From DDH964 sp963763205 (GTDB lineage Bacteria > Desulfobacterota > Desulfuromonadia > Desulfuromonadales > DDH964), in contig CAVXNQ010000022.1 in the NCBI GenBank assembly GCA_963763205.1, positions 366,221-430,220 on the forward strand: a stretch of 64,000 nucleotides of DNA. Reading direction: 5' to 3'. Shown here one piece after another: positions 35,113 to 47,247 of the stretch. Under the pieces are notes generated by a model. It saw only the letters and a program-made list of their open reading frames with translations. It ran no database searches and had not been told where the DNA came from. A program made the position numbers and the translations under genes. Within the stretch, counting starts at the first letter, position 1. Every line of letters starts with the position of its first letter.

Positions 35113-36330
35113 TTATAGCATGTCTGTGTGGCAACCGACGCAAAGCTCGCGTTTACCCGGTTTCCTGGAGAGATATTCGTAGTCGGAGCTATGGGGGTTG
35201 TGGCAGGAGTTGCAGGTGATCCGACCATCCGGAAGGGTAGGATATTCAGGAGGGATGGTCATACCGGGTTTCGGGTATACGTTCACCGGGTGGGTTGCCC
35301 GGTTCTGATCCGGATGGCAATTTTTACAAACAGCCGAAGAGATGAATTCCTCGTCCCTGAGGCCGGAATGCGCATCTTCTGCGCCTCCCGGGGCGGCGGG
35401 ATTGCTTACCTCCTTCCGGTTCCGGGCTTCGCCGGTCCAGCCGACGGAAACCGCGGCCGGCTGCGCCAGCGCCAGGTCGAGCAGATAGTCCTTTCCGAGG
35501 CGATAGAACTGGCTGGTAACCCCGATTTCTTCGGAAGCTGGCGAGGCATTCTCCGGCAGAGACTGGTCCAGGGGGTGCGAAGTCGAAAAGGTCAGGATTT
35601 CGGAACTCTGGCTGCGTCCGAACAGGTCCTTGGAAACGGCCTGGAAGTTGTAGGTCTGGTCCGGTTGCAGCTGGTAGAGGACGACCTCGTGCCAGCGCCC
35701 GAAACGCTTGCCTGGTGACGCGGTTTGTGCCAGTTGTCCGTCAATTTTCCCATAGCGGACCGAGGCGTCCGTTATCGAATTTGTTTGCCAGCCAATGGTC
35801 GCCGAGAGGAATACCCCCCGTTGTACCTGAAGTACCTGGACCTTGGAGAGCAGGGGCGGCTGGCCTGGGTCGGCCGCGGCCGAAAGATCGGCCAGGGCCG
35901 GGACCGCGATTTCATGGCGGGAGAATCTTCCGTCCAGTCCCTGCGATTCAACGATCATCGTATCGCCGACCTTATTACCCGGTACGACGAACCAATGGTC
36001 CGTGGCCACCATGATGCTTTCTCCCAGCCATTTGACCTTTTGCCTCGGGTCGCGGGCGGCCGGAAGCTTGCCATTGTTATGGGCCTTTAGCTTGGCCGGA
36101 GCCGGTGTTCTGGGGGCATGACAGTCCGCACAACGGTAGGAGGCAAAGGGGGCGTGGAGGTTGTAACGGACCGAATCTCTGTCCAGGGACTGTTGATGGC
36201 AGCCGGGGCAGCCTTGGAAATCGTAGGCGTGGACCGGCAGGAAGGGGAATAACAAGACCAGGGTAAATAAAAATACCCTTGTCAGCCAGGCTCTTGCGCA
36301 ATGACGACCCTTGAATAGTTCAACCATCAT
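35113..36330 (-). CDS. Periplasmic 5-heme c-type cytochrome
   Basis: A 405-residue protein with a signal peptide (LTRVFLFTLVLLFPFLPVHA). Five heme motifs are visible: CPGCH and CADCH near the N-terminus, and CKNCH, CNSCH and CVGCH near the C-terminus. The roughly 230 residues between them lack hemes and contain a fibronectin-III-like segment (VFLSATIGWQTNSITDASVRYG and YQLQPDQTYNFQAVSKD). This split arrangement occurs in cytochromes of metal-reducing Deltaproteobacteria. The expected role is extracytoplasmic electron transfer. It is the first gene of a pair with the HAMP membrane protein. Confidence 0.86.
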   Translation of the reverse strand: MMVELFKGRHCARAWLTRVFLFTLVLLFPFLPVHAYDFQGCPGCHQQSLDRDSVRYNLHAPFASYRCADCHAPRTPAPAKLKAHNNGKLPAARDPRQKVKWLGESIMVATDHWFVVPGNKVGDTMIVESQGLDGRFSRHEIAVPALADLSAAADPGQPPLLSKVQVLQVQRGVFLSATIGWQTNSITDASVRYGKIDGQLAQTASPGKRFGRWHEVVLYQLQPDQTYNFQAVSKDLFGRSQSSEILTFSTSHPLDQSLPENASPASEEIGVTSQFYRLGKDYLLDLALAQPAAVSVGWTGEARNRKEVSNPAAPGGAEDAHSGLRDEEFISSAVCKNCHPDQNRATHPVNVYPKPGMTIPPEYPTLPDGRITCNSCHNPHSSDYEYLSRKPGKRELCVGCHTDML

Positions 36331-36651
36331 GATTCAGACCACGGTTGCAGAAAAAACGTTTCCCTGGGAAAAAGACTTTGCCGGGAGCACCACGGCCAGC
36401 CGGGTAGCCGAATTCACCGCAGGCCTCGATCGGTGGAGGATCTCTCAGGGGCGTGAAAGCTGAACGTCGGACCGGATGGATTGGCTGGACAGGCTTCCGC
36501 CGAGACAGGAATGAAACCAGGACAACTGCCCCTCCTTACCGACATCCGCCGCGACAGCCATAGATCCAGGGAGCTACGCGGTCCATTCCAGGCCAGACAT
36601 GCGGAAATAAAGTTACCCTTTAATCGGTGAGTGTCAATAAAATACCTGCCC
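36331..36651. other. Intergenic region upstream of the 5-heme cytochrome
   Basis: The reading frame of the truncated hybrid kinase runs into this stretch through the MITE-like element, but the amino acid sequence there is not protein-like. I searched by eye for a c-di-GMP riboswitch on minus, often found before such cytochromes, and could not support one. Confidence 0.35.
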
Positions 36652-36820
36652 CCAGGAGACTGTCGGACTATCCATAAGCCGGCTGCAAAACCGGCCGTCT
36701 GGTCCAGATTTCGGCTCCTTTTGGATCCATAGCTACGGCTATGGACCTGCAAACGACCCGAAATCTGGCCGCAAACCCCCGGTTTTTCGCTGCGACCCGT
36801 ATAGTCCGACAGGCTCCTAG
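36652..36820. mobile_element. MITE-like element, copy 2 (169 bp)
   Basis: It has the same length and design as the element at 13117-13285: terminal repeats AGGAGACTGTCGGACTA (36654-36670) and TAGTCCGACAGGCTCCTAG (36802-36820), with a central palindrome CCATAGCTACGGCTATGG. It abuts the last codons of the hybrid-kinase receiver. The inner sequence is diverged from copy 1, but paired positions remain complementary, as expected for a structured element. Confidence 0.78.
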
Positions 36821-39478
36821 CGGCATTCCCCGTCAGGCGGGCCAGCTCCCGGGTCAGTTTCTCCAGGTTGTAGGGTTTGGCAATACTGCCCCGAAAGAGG
36901 TCCTCTTCCATTCTGGCGGAGGTCGCATCGATGCTGTAGCCGGTGGAGCTGATGAGCACGGCTGCGGGGTCCAGCTCACGGATTTCCCGGGCGGGCTCCC
37001 GGCCCCCCATGCCGCCCGGCACGGTCATGTCGAGGATGGCGGCGGCGAAGGGCCTGCCCTGGTCCGCGGCCTCCCGGTAGGCGGCGACGGCCTGGGCGCC
37101 GTCGGCGCAGACTACCGCCTGGTAGCCGAGTTTGTCGAGCATGGTCGCGGCCAGGGCACGAATCATCTCCTCATCATCCATGACCAGAACCCGGATGCCA
37201 GGGACGCCGGCCGGGAGAATCACGCCGGGGCCGGAAGTCGCCCGCCACCGGCTGTGCGGGCCTTCGCAGCCGAAAGCCGCAGGGTGAAGGTCGTCCCCCG
37301 GCCCGGCAGCGACTGCACCTCGAGAGTGCCGCCGTTGCGTTTGACAACGGAAAAGGCCGACGCCAGGCCGAGCCCGGTTCCGGCGGGCTTGGTCGTAAAA
37401 TAGGCGTCGAAGATTTTCGCCAGGTCGGCCGCCGGGATGCCGCACCCTTCGTCAGCGACGGTGATCTTCAGATAACGCCCGGGGGGCAGGAGTTGCCCCC
37501 GGCCGACGGCGATGGTCTCGTTGGCCGCGGCCAGGGTGAGGGTGCCGCCGTCGGGCATGGCCTGGAGGCTGTTGATGACCAGGTTGTTGAGAGCCTGGTG
37601 AACCTGGCCGGCATCGGCGTAGAGGGGCCACAACCCGGCCGGGAGATCGAGCACAGCTCTGCAGCGGGTGCCATGAAACGCTAAGGAAACGACTTCCCGG
37701 AGCAGCTGCTCCGTTTCGATGGTCCCCTTGACCGGCGCGCCGCCCCGGGCAAAGGTGAGCAGCTGCCGGGTCAGGTCGGTGGCCCGCCGCAGGGCTGTTT
37801 CGCTGGCGGCCAGCTGGTCTGTGGCGGGGTGGTCGTCCCCGATCTTCATCCGGGCCAGGGAGATGTTGCCGACCACCGCGGTGAGGATGTTATTGAAATC
37901 GTGGGCGATGCCGCCGTCCAGAATCCCCAGCGCTTCGAGCCGCCCGGCTTTCTCCAGTTCGGCTTCGGCCCGCCTCTCGTCGGTGACGTCATGCCAGACC
38001 GCAGCCAGGAAGACCTTCCCCCGGACCGTGACGTACTGGTTGCTGACCTGGACCTGCCGCAGGTTGCCGTTTTTGTGCCGGTGGAGATGCTCGGTGCGCA
38101 GGTCGATACCCTCCGTTCCCAGGCTCCGCACCCGCCGGGCGACATCTTCGGCCATCGCGGCAGGATGGAGGCCCGGCAAAGTAAGCGCGGCGAACTCCTC
38201 CCGGGAATAGCCCAGACCGCTGCAGGGGCATCGTTGAATTCGACCATGCGCAGCGTCTCGGGGTCGGTCAGGACGATACCCTCTGCTGCGTTGCTGACGA
38301 TCGCGCGGTAGATCTCTTCTCGTTCCTTGAGGGCTTCCTCGGCCCGTTTGCGCTCGGTAATGTCGATAAAGGTGACCACCACGCCATCGATCGTTCCCGC
38401 CGTGGTCCGGTAGGGAAGAACCCGCTTCAAATAGACCTTCGCGCCGTCCAGGGACACCACTTCACCCTCCACGGCAGCAAGCGTTTCCAGGACCTGTTTG
38501 GCGTCGCAGGCCAGATCGGAGAGGTTGAAGCCCCCGGCCAGGTTCGAAAACGGCCGGCCGATGTCGGCCGGGATGAGGTTGAAAATCCCGGCCATGGCGG
38601 GGGAGAAGAGTTTGATGGCCAGTTGCCGGTCGAGAAAGAGGGTAGCGATCTCGGAAGCGGTGAGGAGATTGTCCAGGTCGCTGTTGGCCCTGTTCACCTC
38701 CTCTACCTTCAACTGCAGCTCGGCGTTGACCGTGACCAGCTCCTCGTTGAGGGCCTGCAGCTTCTCCCGCGAGGTCTCCAGCTCCTCGTTGGTGGAGTGA
38801 AGTTCCTCGTTGGTCGACTGGAACTCCTCGTTGATGGAGAGGAGTTCCTCGTTGGAGGTCTCCAGTTGTTCGATGGTGGCCTGCAATTGCTTCGGGGTGA
38901 TCTGCAACTGCTCCTCGAGTTGCTTGACCCTCTGTCGGCTGGAGAGTTCGTTGGCCGGCTCCGTCTCCCGCGGCAAGACGGGCCGGGCCGGGGGGAGCGG
39001 TGGCACGAACTGGACCAGCACCAGCCGCCCCGGGAAGGGCTCGACCTGGATGTCGGTTTTCGCAGTCTCCCCGGCAAGTTTCACTCCCTTGAAAACCACC
39101 GCCTGCGATTCGTTGAAGGCCTTGTGGGTGGCGGCGCGCAGCACCGACCGCAATTCCGGACGGGCCATCTTCAGCAGGTCCCGGGTCGGTTCGCCGATCG
39201 GCGCTTCGAGATAGCGGCTGGTCCGGGAATTGGGGAAATGAACCACCTCGTACCTCTCGTTCACGACCAGGCTGGGCGGGGCAAAGCGGTCGATGAGGAG
39301 CTTTTCCACGGCGCCCGCGGCGGGCACTCCGGTGCTGGCCGGGCGGCGAAGAGCCGCTTCAGGACCTCCAGCCCTCCGGCCGAGGCACCGAGGGCGACGA
39401 TGGGGGGGGTAGCGGCGGGCCTTTATGCCGGTCGGCGGCAGTCTTGCCCCCGGCAGCCGGTTTATGGTTCGATGCCAT
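36821..39478 (-). pseudogene. Hybrid histidine kinase with deleted CheB/CheR module and MITE at its 3' end
   Basis: Starts at ATG 39478. The first 60 residues reach the CheB signature IVALGASAGGLEVLKRLF, then jump near 39330-39350 to the linker that normally follows CheR (GAVEKLLIDRFAPPSLVVNE). About 450 residues of CheB plus CheR are missing. After this come a long coiled coil (QLETSNEELLSINEEFQSTN), PAS domains, a kinase with H-box GGIAHDFNNILTAVVGN, N-box and GTGLGLASAFSVVKRNGG, and a receiver (RVLVMDDEEMIRALAATML, AAILDMTVPGGMGG). Frame changes are needed near 39400, 38230 and 37225. The receiver ends at RELARLTGNAA, where the MITE-like element replaces the native stop. Confidence 0.8.
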
Positions 39479-39723
39479 GCGGAAATTCCCAGGAGTGGCA
39501 ACGCCGAAGGTGGAAGGGCGACAGCGGCAGAGTCGGCGCTTGATCGGCACGACCTGGATGAAGAAAAGTTTTAAAAATACCAGCTCGCCGGGGAAGTCAA
39601 CCGAAATGATGCGGGGACTCGGGGAGACGCCGCAGCCGGTGGGGGTGGCGCGGGGGGCGTGGTAGAATGAAGGTCACCGGCGGATGCTCCGTCCGGCTGG
39701 TAAAGCCATGAAAGGATTCAACC

Positions 39724-40587
39724 ATGCGCCCCCTATCTGAACGTACCATCGCCATCACCGGCGCCACCTCCGGACTGGGACGGCTGGTGGCGCAGGATTT
39801 GGCCGCGACCGGTGCCGCGCTGCTGCTGCACGGCCGCGATGCCCAGCGGTTGCAGCAGACCATCGAAGAGATTCGGGAGGCGACCGGCAATCCCCATCTC
39901 TACCCGTTTCTGGCCGATCTGGCCTCCCTGCGCGAAGTCGAACGGCTGGCCGACTCCATCACGGTCAGCCAGCCGCGCCTCGACGTGTTGATCAACAATG
40001 CCGGTCTCGGGGCGGGTCCCGACCCCCAGCGCCGCGAGCTGAGCGCCGACGGTTACGAGCTGCGTTTCGCGGTCAACTACCTCGCCCCCTATCTGCTTTC
40101 CCGCCGGCTGCTGCCCCTGCTGCGCCGGGAAGTGGCCGAGGCCGGCTCCGCCCGCATCGTCAATGTCGCCTCGGCGGGGCAGCAGGAGCTCGACCTGGAG
40201 GATGTCATGCTGGAGAAAGGCTACAGCGGCAGCCGCGCCTATTGCCAGAGCAAGCTGGCATTGATCATGCTGACCCTCGACCTCGCGGCGGAGCTCGCCG
40301 GCAGCGGGGTGACGGTCAACGCCCTGCATCCGGCCTCGCTGATGGACACCCGCATGGTCCGCGAATGGTTCGGCACTCCGCAGACCAGCGTGGCAGAAGG
40401 GGCTCGCCATCTCGAGCGGCTGGCGATCGACGACGCGCTGGCAGGGGTCAGCGGCGAATATTTCGACCAGGACCGGCCGGCCCGGGCCCGGACGCAGGCC
40501 TACGATCCCCGGGTTCGGCAGCGCCTGCAGAAGCTCAGCCGCCAATGGATCGAGGCGGCGACCGGCAGTTGCGAAAATTGCGGCTAG
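39724..40587 (+). CDS. Short-chain dehydrogenase/reductase
   Basis: A 287-residue cytoplasmic oxidoreductase of the retinol-dehydrogenase-like SDR type. The NAD(P) motif is TGATSGLG (residues 13-20), the structural motif is NNAG, and the catalytic pair is YCQSK with Ser in IVNVASAG. HGRD after the second strand favours NADP. The substrate is unknown. The C-terminus ends in GSCENCG with two cysteines. It is a single gene on plus with no evident operon partner. Confidence 0.87.
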   Translation: MRPLSERTIAITGATSGLGRLVAQDLAATGAALLLHGRDAQRLQQTIEEIREATGNPHLYPFLADLASLREVERLADSITVSQPRLDVLINNAGLGAGPDPQRRELSADGYELRFAVNYLAPYLLSRRLLPLLRREVAEAGSARIVNVASAGQQELDLEDVMLEKGYSGSRAYCQSKLALIMLTLDLAAELAGSGVTVNALHPASLMDTRMVREWFGTPQTSVAEGARHLERLAIDDALAGVSGEYFDQDRPARARTQAYDPRVRQRLQKLSRQWIEAATGSCENCG

Positions 40588-40685
40588 CGGGGGCGCTCCT
40601 CTCTCCGGCCTGAAAAACCGCCGCTGATGATTATACTTTCCGGACACTCGTTGCCTGCGCCATCCCGGCGCTTTGGAGATCCGGA

Positions 40686-43362
<2,677 letters not shown>

Positions 43363-43403
43363 CCCGGGGTGCGGAAACCGGCCGTGGGCCGCGCCGGGTG
43401 GCC

Positions 43404-43431
43404 TTTTGCTTTGCCGCTCATCGGCTATACT
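43404..43431 (+). promoter_or_regulatory. Possible promoter of the cytochrome/Sir2 genes
   Basis: TATACT at 43426-43431 with TTTTGC 16 bases upstream lies 44 bases before the cytochrome c start. The -35 match is weak. Confidence 0.3.
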
Positions 43432-43474
43432 GGCCACTCAAAACCAAGCAGAACCCATTCCCATGGAGGAAAAG

Positions 43475-43942
43475 ATGGCTAACCGAAAAATCGTCTCGAC
43501 AGTTCTCGGACTCACGGCTGCGGCGGCCCTGACCCTGGCCGCGATTCAACCCCAACCCGCCGCCGCGGAGGAGATCGCCCGTCCCTCGAACCCGGGGGGG
43601 CCGGGGGCGGCGGCGACGATGAAGGGCGATGCCCAGGCCGGCGCAAAGCTCTTCGCCGTCAACTGCACGCCCTGCCACGGGGCCGAAGGGAAGGGCGGGG
43701 TCCCCAATCCCGGCTCGGCGGACGGCAGCGTCCCCCTCCTCAATCCCATCGACCCGACGCTGGTAAGCAAGGACCCAAAAGTCTTCGCCGCCAACCTCGA
43801 CCTGTTCCTTCAGCACGGTTCCACCCCGGAGGGGAACCACCCGGCCATCACCATGCCCGCCTGGGGGGCTGACAAGATGCTGACCCAGCAGCAGATCGCC
43901 GATCTCATCGCTTACGTCATGAGTCTCAACCCGGCTCCCTGA
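43475..43942 (+). CDS. Class I c-type cytochrome, periplasmic
   Basis: A 155-residue protein starting at ATG 43475 behind GGAGGA. The signal peptide is VLGLTAAAALTLAAIQPQPAAA. It has a single heme site CTPCH in GAKLFAVNCTPCHGAEGKGG and a distal ligand Met in HPAITMPAWGADKMLT. This is the fold of small diffusible cytochromes and of cytochrome cbb3-type subunits. The Sir2 gene starts seven bases after its stop, so the two are co-transcribed. Confidence 0.88.
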   Translation: MANRKIVSTVLGLTAAAALTLAAIQPQPAAAEEIARPSNPGGPGAAATMKGDAQAGAKLFAVNCTPCHGAEGKGGVPNPGSADGSVPLLNPIDPTLVSKDPKVFAANLDLFLQHGSTPEGNHPAITMPAWGADKMLTQQQIADLIAYVMSLNPAP

Positions 43943-43948
43943 GGGTCG

Positions 43949-44767
43949 ATGCGCCAGTCTTCATCCCTCGCGCCGGTGCGCTGCGCCGCGCTGCTGCGGC
44001 GCTGCCGGTCCGCCGTCGCCCTGACCGGCGCGGGGATCTCCACCGCCGCCGGCATTCCCGATTTTCGCGGGCCGCAGGGACTCTACGTCACCCGCCGCTA
44101 CGATCCCGAGAAGGTTTTCGACATCGGCTGGTTCCGGCGGGCGCCGGAATATTTCTACGCCTTCTGCCGTGACTTCGTCGCCACCGTCGCGGACCTGCGT
44201 CCGACCTTTACCCACAGGTTCCTGGCGCAACTGGAACGGAAAGGGCGCCTCGCCGGGGTCATCACCCAGAATATCGATCTCCTCCACCGCCAGGCCGGCA
44301 GCCACAACCTCGTGGAGCTGCACGGTTCCTACGAAAGTGCGACCTGCACCGCCTGCGGCTTGCATCAGACGGACCTCAGCAACCGCTGGTGGCAGCAGGC
44401 CATGGCCGCCAGCCCGACCCCTCCCGTGGCTCGCTGCCCCGCCTGCGACGGCGTCCTCAAGCCGGATATCGTCTTCTTCGGCGAACCGGTCAGCGGTTTC
44501 GACGCGGCCGAGCAGCTGGTCGCCCGCTGCGACCTGCTGCTGATCCTCGGCTCAACCCTCCAGGTCACGCCTGCCTCCTATCTCCCGGACGAAACCGGCG
44601 CCACCACCGTCATCATCAACCGCGGCGCGGTGGTGCTGTCGCCGGCTCCCCATCGGTTCTTCGTCGACGGCGACCTGGATGCCTATTTCCGGGAAGTGGC
44701 GGCGGCGTTGGAACGGGAGGAGAAGGGGGTCCCGGTCGGCCCTCCGGACCGTCCTCCCGAGACCTAA
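43949..44767 (+). CDS. Sir2-family NAD-dependent protein deacylase
   Basis: A 272-residue protein with the NAD-binding signature TGAGISTAAGIPDFRGPQGLY, the catalytic segment ITQNIDLLHRQAGSHNLVELHGS (His as general base), and a zinc site of two pairs, CTAC and CPAC. VFFGEPVS and ILGSTLQVTPASYLP complete the Rossmann part. It removes acyl groups from protein lysines using NAD. The Ala-Tyr-Arg markers of desuccinylases are not evident, so deacetylation is more likely. Confidence 0.92.
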   Translation: MRQSSSLAPVRCAALLRRCRSAVALTGAGISTAAGIPDFRGPQGLYVTRRYDPEKVFDIGWFRRAPEYFYAFCRDFVATVADLRPTFTHRFLAQLERKGRLAGVITQNIDLLHRQAGSHNLVELHGSYESATCTACGLHQTDLSNRWWQQAMAASPTPPVARCPACDGVLKPDIVFFGEPVSGFDAAEQLVARCDLLLILGSTLQVTPASYLPDETGATTVIINRGAVVLSPAPHRFFVDGDLDAYFREVAAALEREEKGVPVGPPDRPPET

Positions 44768-44944
44768 CACGCCATCCTCGATCCGGTCGCGGTGGCGATT
44801 TGCCCCCCGGGCCCTGCCTGGTGTACCTTAACCGGAGGTCCTGCCCCCGGTGGCTGCGCACCGTCGCCGGAGGGGAGGGGTTGCAACCCTGCTAAGGGGC
44901 ACGATCGCTGAAAAAGTCTCATTTTGGGAATAAGGAGCCGGAAC

Positions 44945-45478
44945 ATGAGTGAACTACAGACGCGGGCGATCACCGACGAGCACGTCCCGACGGCCACCGA
45001 CCCCTGTGCGGGCGGGACCTGCCGGGAGCGCCTCTGTGGGCGGATGAAAAAAGAACTGCGCTTTTTCAGTTTTCTCGCCGACGAGGATCTGGAGGAGATA
45101 GCGGGTTACTTCGAATGCCGTCAGCTTGCGCCCGGGCAGCCTCTCTGGCGGGAGGGGGAGGCTGGGAATTTCGCCGTGCTCGTCGTCTCCGGACAGGTGC
45201 AACTCAACAAGCGCACGGCCTTCGAAGGGAGACCAATCGTCGTCGGGCTCTTCAGTCGGGGCGCCCTGCTCGGGGAGCTTGCCCTGCTCGACGATGCGCC
45301 GCGGGCCGAGACGGCCATGGTCGTCGACCGCGTCGACCTGATCCTGCTGACCCGGGAATGCTACCTGCGGCTCCTCGCCGAGTGGCCCGCCCTGGGCATC
45401 AAGCTCCAGCAGGGGATGCTGCTGAGTGTCGGCACCCGGCTGAAGAAGGCCTTCGACCGGCTGACGGCGATTTTCTGA
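44945..45478 (+). CDS. Cyclic-nucleotide-binding domain protein without a DNA-binding domain
   Basis: A 177-residue protein from ATG 44945 with AAGGAG upstream. Residues 50-165 form a Crp/Fnr-type cNMP-binding barrel (LAPGQPLWREGEAGNFAVLV, FSRGALLGELALLDDAPRAETA). The protein stops at LKKAFDRLTAIF, right after the C-helix, so the usual helix-turn-helix is absent. A Cys cluster near the N-terminus (DPCAGGTCRERLCG) could bind an Fe-S cluster, as in Fnr, or zinc. It may work by protein contact, for example with the phosphatase and kinase genes that converge on it. Confidence 0.82.
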   Translation: MSELQTRAITDEHVPTATDPCAGGTCRERLCGRMKKELRFFSFLADEDLEEIAGYFECRQLAPGQPLWREGEAGNFAVLVVSGQVQLNKRTAFEGRPIVVGLFSRGALLGELALLDDAPRAETAMVVDRVDLILLTRECYLRLLAEWPALGIKLQQGMLLSVGTRLKKAFDRLTAIF

Positions 45479-45644
45479 GGGGTTGGGAAGGGCGGCATTC
45501 GGTTCGGGAGGGGGGACAGAATTTGGTAGCCGCTGGGCACCGGAGCCACACCGGTCGCCGGCGGCTGGCGTTGTTTCTACCGTAATTGGATAGGACGTCG
45601 CCACGGAGATGAAACAGGCCCCGCCAAGGGCGGCCGGTGCGGTT

Positions 45645-46784
45645 CTAGCCGGTGCAGTGCACCACCAGCACCGTCATGTCGTCCGGCAGGGCTCCTTCCA
45701 CCCCCGGCAGGGCGATCAGCCGATCCACCATATCCGCGGCGCCGGTTGCTCTGCTCAGCTGCCTGGCGAAAGCCTGGTTATCGAGAGCCAGCTCCGGCCT
45801 GGCGTCGATCAGGCCGTCGCTGTAGAGAACCAGGGTATCCCCCGGGTTCAGGGAGATGGCTCCTTCCTGGTAACCCTCCAGGTCCGGTACCCCCAGGGGA
45901 ACCCCGCGCGGGGCAAGATTTTCCACCACCCCGCCGGCGCGCAGCACGAAGGCGTAGCCGTGGCCGCAGTCGACAAAGGTGAGGCGGCGGGCCGCGGCGT
46001 AAAGTTGCCCGTAAAAAAGGGTCACGAAGCTCTCGGAGTTTTCCAGGTCGGGAAGGATCGCCTCCTCGGCCCGGCCCACCGCGTCCTGCGGCCGATTGTG
46101 CGCCACCGCGCGCAGGGCCGCCCTTACTGTGGCCATGAGCATGGCCGCCGCCATCCCCTTGCCCATGACGTCGCCGAGGGTGAAACCCCAGACCCCGGGG
46201 CAGACTTCCTGCCAGTCGAAAAAATCGCCGCCGACCTGTTTTGCCGGCAGGCAGCGGCCGGCCACCTCGAACCCGGGAATGGCGGGAATTACCCGCGGCA
46301 GCAGGTCCGCCTGGATTTCGGCGGCATAGCGCAGCTCCACCTCCAGCTGCAAGCGGTTGATTTCGCTCTCGCGCAGGGCCTCCTCGGCCTTTTGGAGTTC
46401 GGCCCGCTCTTTCGCTTCGCTCAGGGCCCGCTTAACGGCTGGCGCCAGGCGCGTGAGCCGGTTCTTCAGCACGTAGTCGGTGGCGCCGTTGCGCAGGGAT
46501 TCGATCGCCGCCTCTTCGCCCAACTGCCCGGAAACGAAGATGAAGGGAACTTCGGGACGCAGTTGACGGGCGATGGCCAGGGCGGACATGCCGTCGAAGC
46601 CGGGCAGGGCGAAGTCCGCGAGGATCAGGTCGCAACATTCATCTTCGAGTGCCGCAAGAAATTCCGTTCGGGTCGCTACCACGCGCACGTCGCATCCGTA
46701 GCCCTCGGTGGCCAGGGCGGCCTCCACCAGCTCGGCGTCCTGCGGGTCATCCTCGAGATGCAGTATGTGCAGGTGCTGGGACAT
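45645..46784 (-). CDS. Receiver-PP2C (RsbU/SpoIIE-type) serine phosphatase
   Basis: A 379-residue protein. Residues 5-120 are a receiver (ILHLEDDPQDAELVEAAL, phosphoacceptor in LILADFALPGFDG, conserved Lys in YVLKNRL). A coiled coil of about 45 residues follows. Residues 190-375 are a PP2C-like phosphatase with VGGDFFDWQE, FTLGDVMGKGMAAAMLMA, FVDCGHGYAFVL and YSDGLIDARP. It probably dephosphorylates an anti-sigma-factor antagonist in a partner-switching pathway. Its stop-start spacing with the upstream receiver gene is one base, and a histidine kinase gene heads the operon. Confidence 0.9.
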   Translation of the reverse strand: MSQHLHILHLEDDPQDAELVEAALATEGYGCDVRVVATRTEFLAALEDECCDLILADFALPGFDGMSALAIARQLRPEVPFIFVSGQLGEEAAIESLRNGATDYVLKNRLTRLAPAVKRALSEAKERAELQKAEEALRESEINRLQLEVELRYAAEIQADLLPRVIPAIPGFEVAGRCLPAKQVGGDFFDWQEVCPGVWGFTLGDVMGKGMAAAMLMATVRAALRAVAHNRPQDAVGRAEEAILPDLENSESFVTLFYGQLYAAARRLTFVDCGHGYAFVLRAGGVVENLAPRGVPLGVPDLEGYQEGAISLNPGDTLVLYSDGLIDARPELALDNQAFARQLSRATGAADMVDRLIALPGVEGALPDDMTVLVVHCTG

Positions 46785-46785
46785 T

Positions 46786-47244
46786 TCAGCCCGCCTTGGG
46801 GAATTTATCCGGGGGCGGTTCGTTGACGATCGCCCAGAAGGCGCCGAGTTCCTTGACCGCTTGGATGAAGTCCACGAAATTGACCGGCTTCACCACGTAC
46901 GCATTCACCCCCAGCCGGTAGCTTTCGATCAGGTCCCGCTCCTCCCGCGAGGAGGTCAGCACCACCACCGGCGTGTACTTCAGGTCCGGGTCGGACTTGA
47001 TGGTGCGCAGCACCTCCAGACCGTCCACTTTGGGCAGCTTGAGATCGAGCAGGATCGCCGCCACCCCGCCGACGCCACGGTCGGCATAGGCGCCCCGGCC
47101 GTAGAGGAAGTCCAGTGCCTCGACGCCGTCCTTGACCCAGGTCACGCCGTTGGCGAGGTTGTGATCGGCCAGGGCCTCGAGGGTCAGTTCGGCATCGTTG
47201 GGATCGTCCTCGACCAGCAGAATCCGCTTCAGTTTGCCCATCAT
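46786..47244 (-). CDS. Single-domain response regulator
   Basis: A 152-residue stand-alone receiver of the Rcp1/CheY-like kind that pairs with bacteriophytochrome-like kinases. The acidic pocket is LLVEDDPNDAELT, the phosphoacceptor is in AILLDLKLPKVDG, the Thr is in VVVLTSS and the Lys is in AYVVKPVNFVDFI. It has no output domain. It lies between the kinase and phosphatase genes, so it likely relays phosphate from one to the other. Confidence 0.92.
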   Translation of the reverse strand: MMGKLKRILLVEDDPNDAELTLEALADHNLANGVTWVKDGVEALDFLYGRGAYADRGVGGVAAILLDLKLPKVDGLEVLRTIKSDPDLKYTPVVVLTSSREERDLIESYRLGVNAYVVKPVNFVDFIQAVKELGAFWAIVNEPPPDKFPKAG

Positions 47245-47247
47245 CGC

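Noticed and set aside
36331..36450. c-di-GMP riboswitch upstream of the 5-heme cytochrome
   Set aside because: The conserved core positions of the known class could not be aligned by eye.
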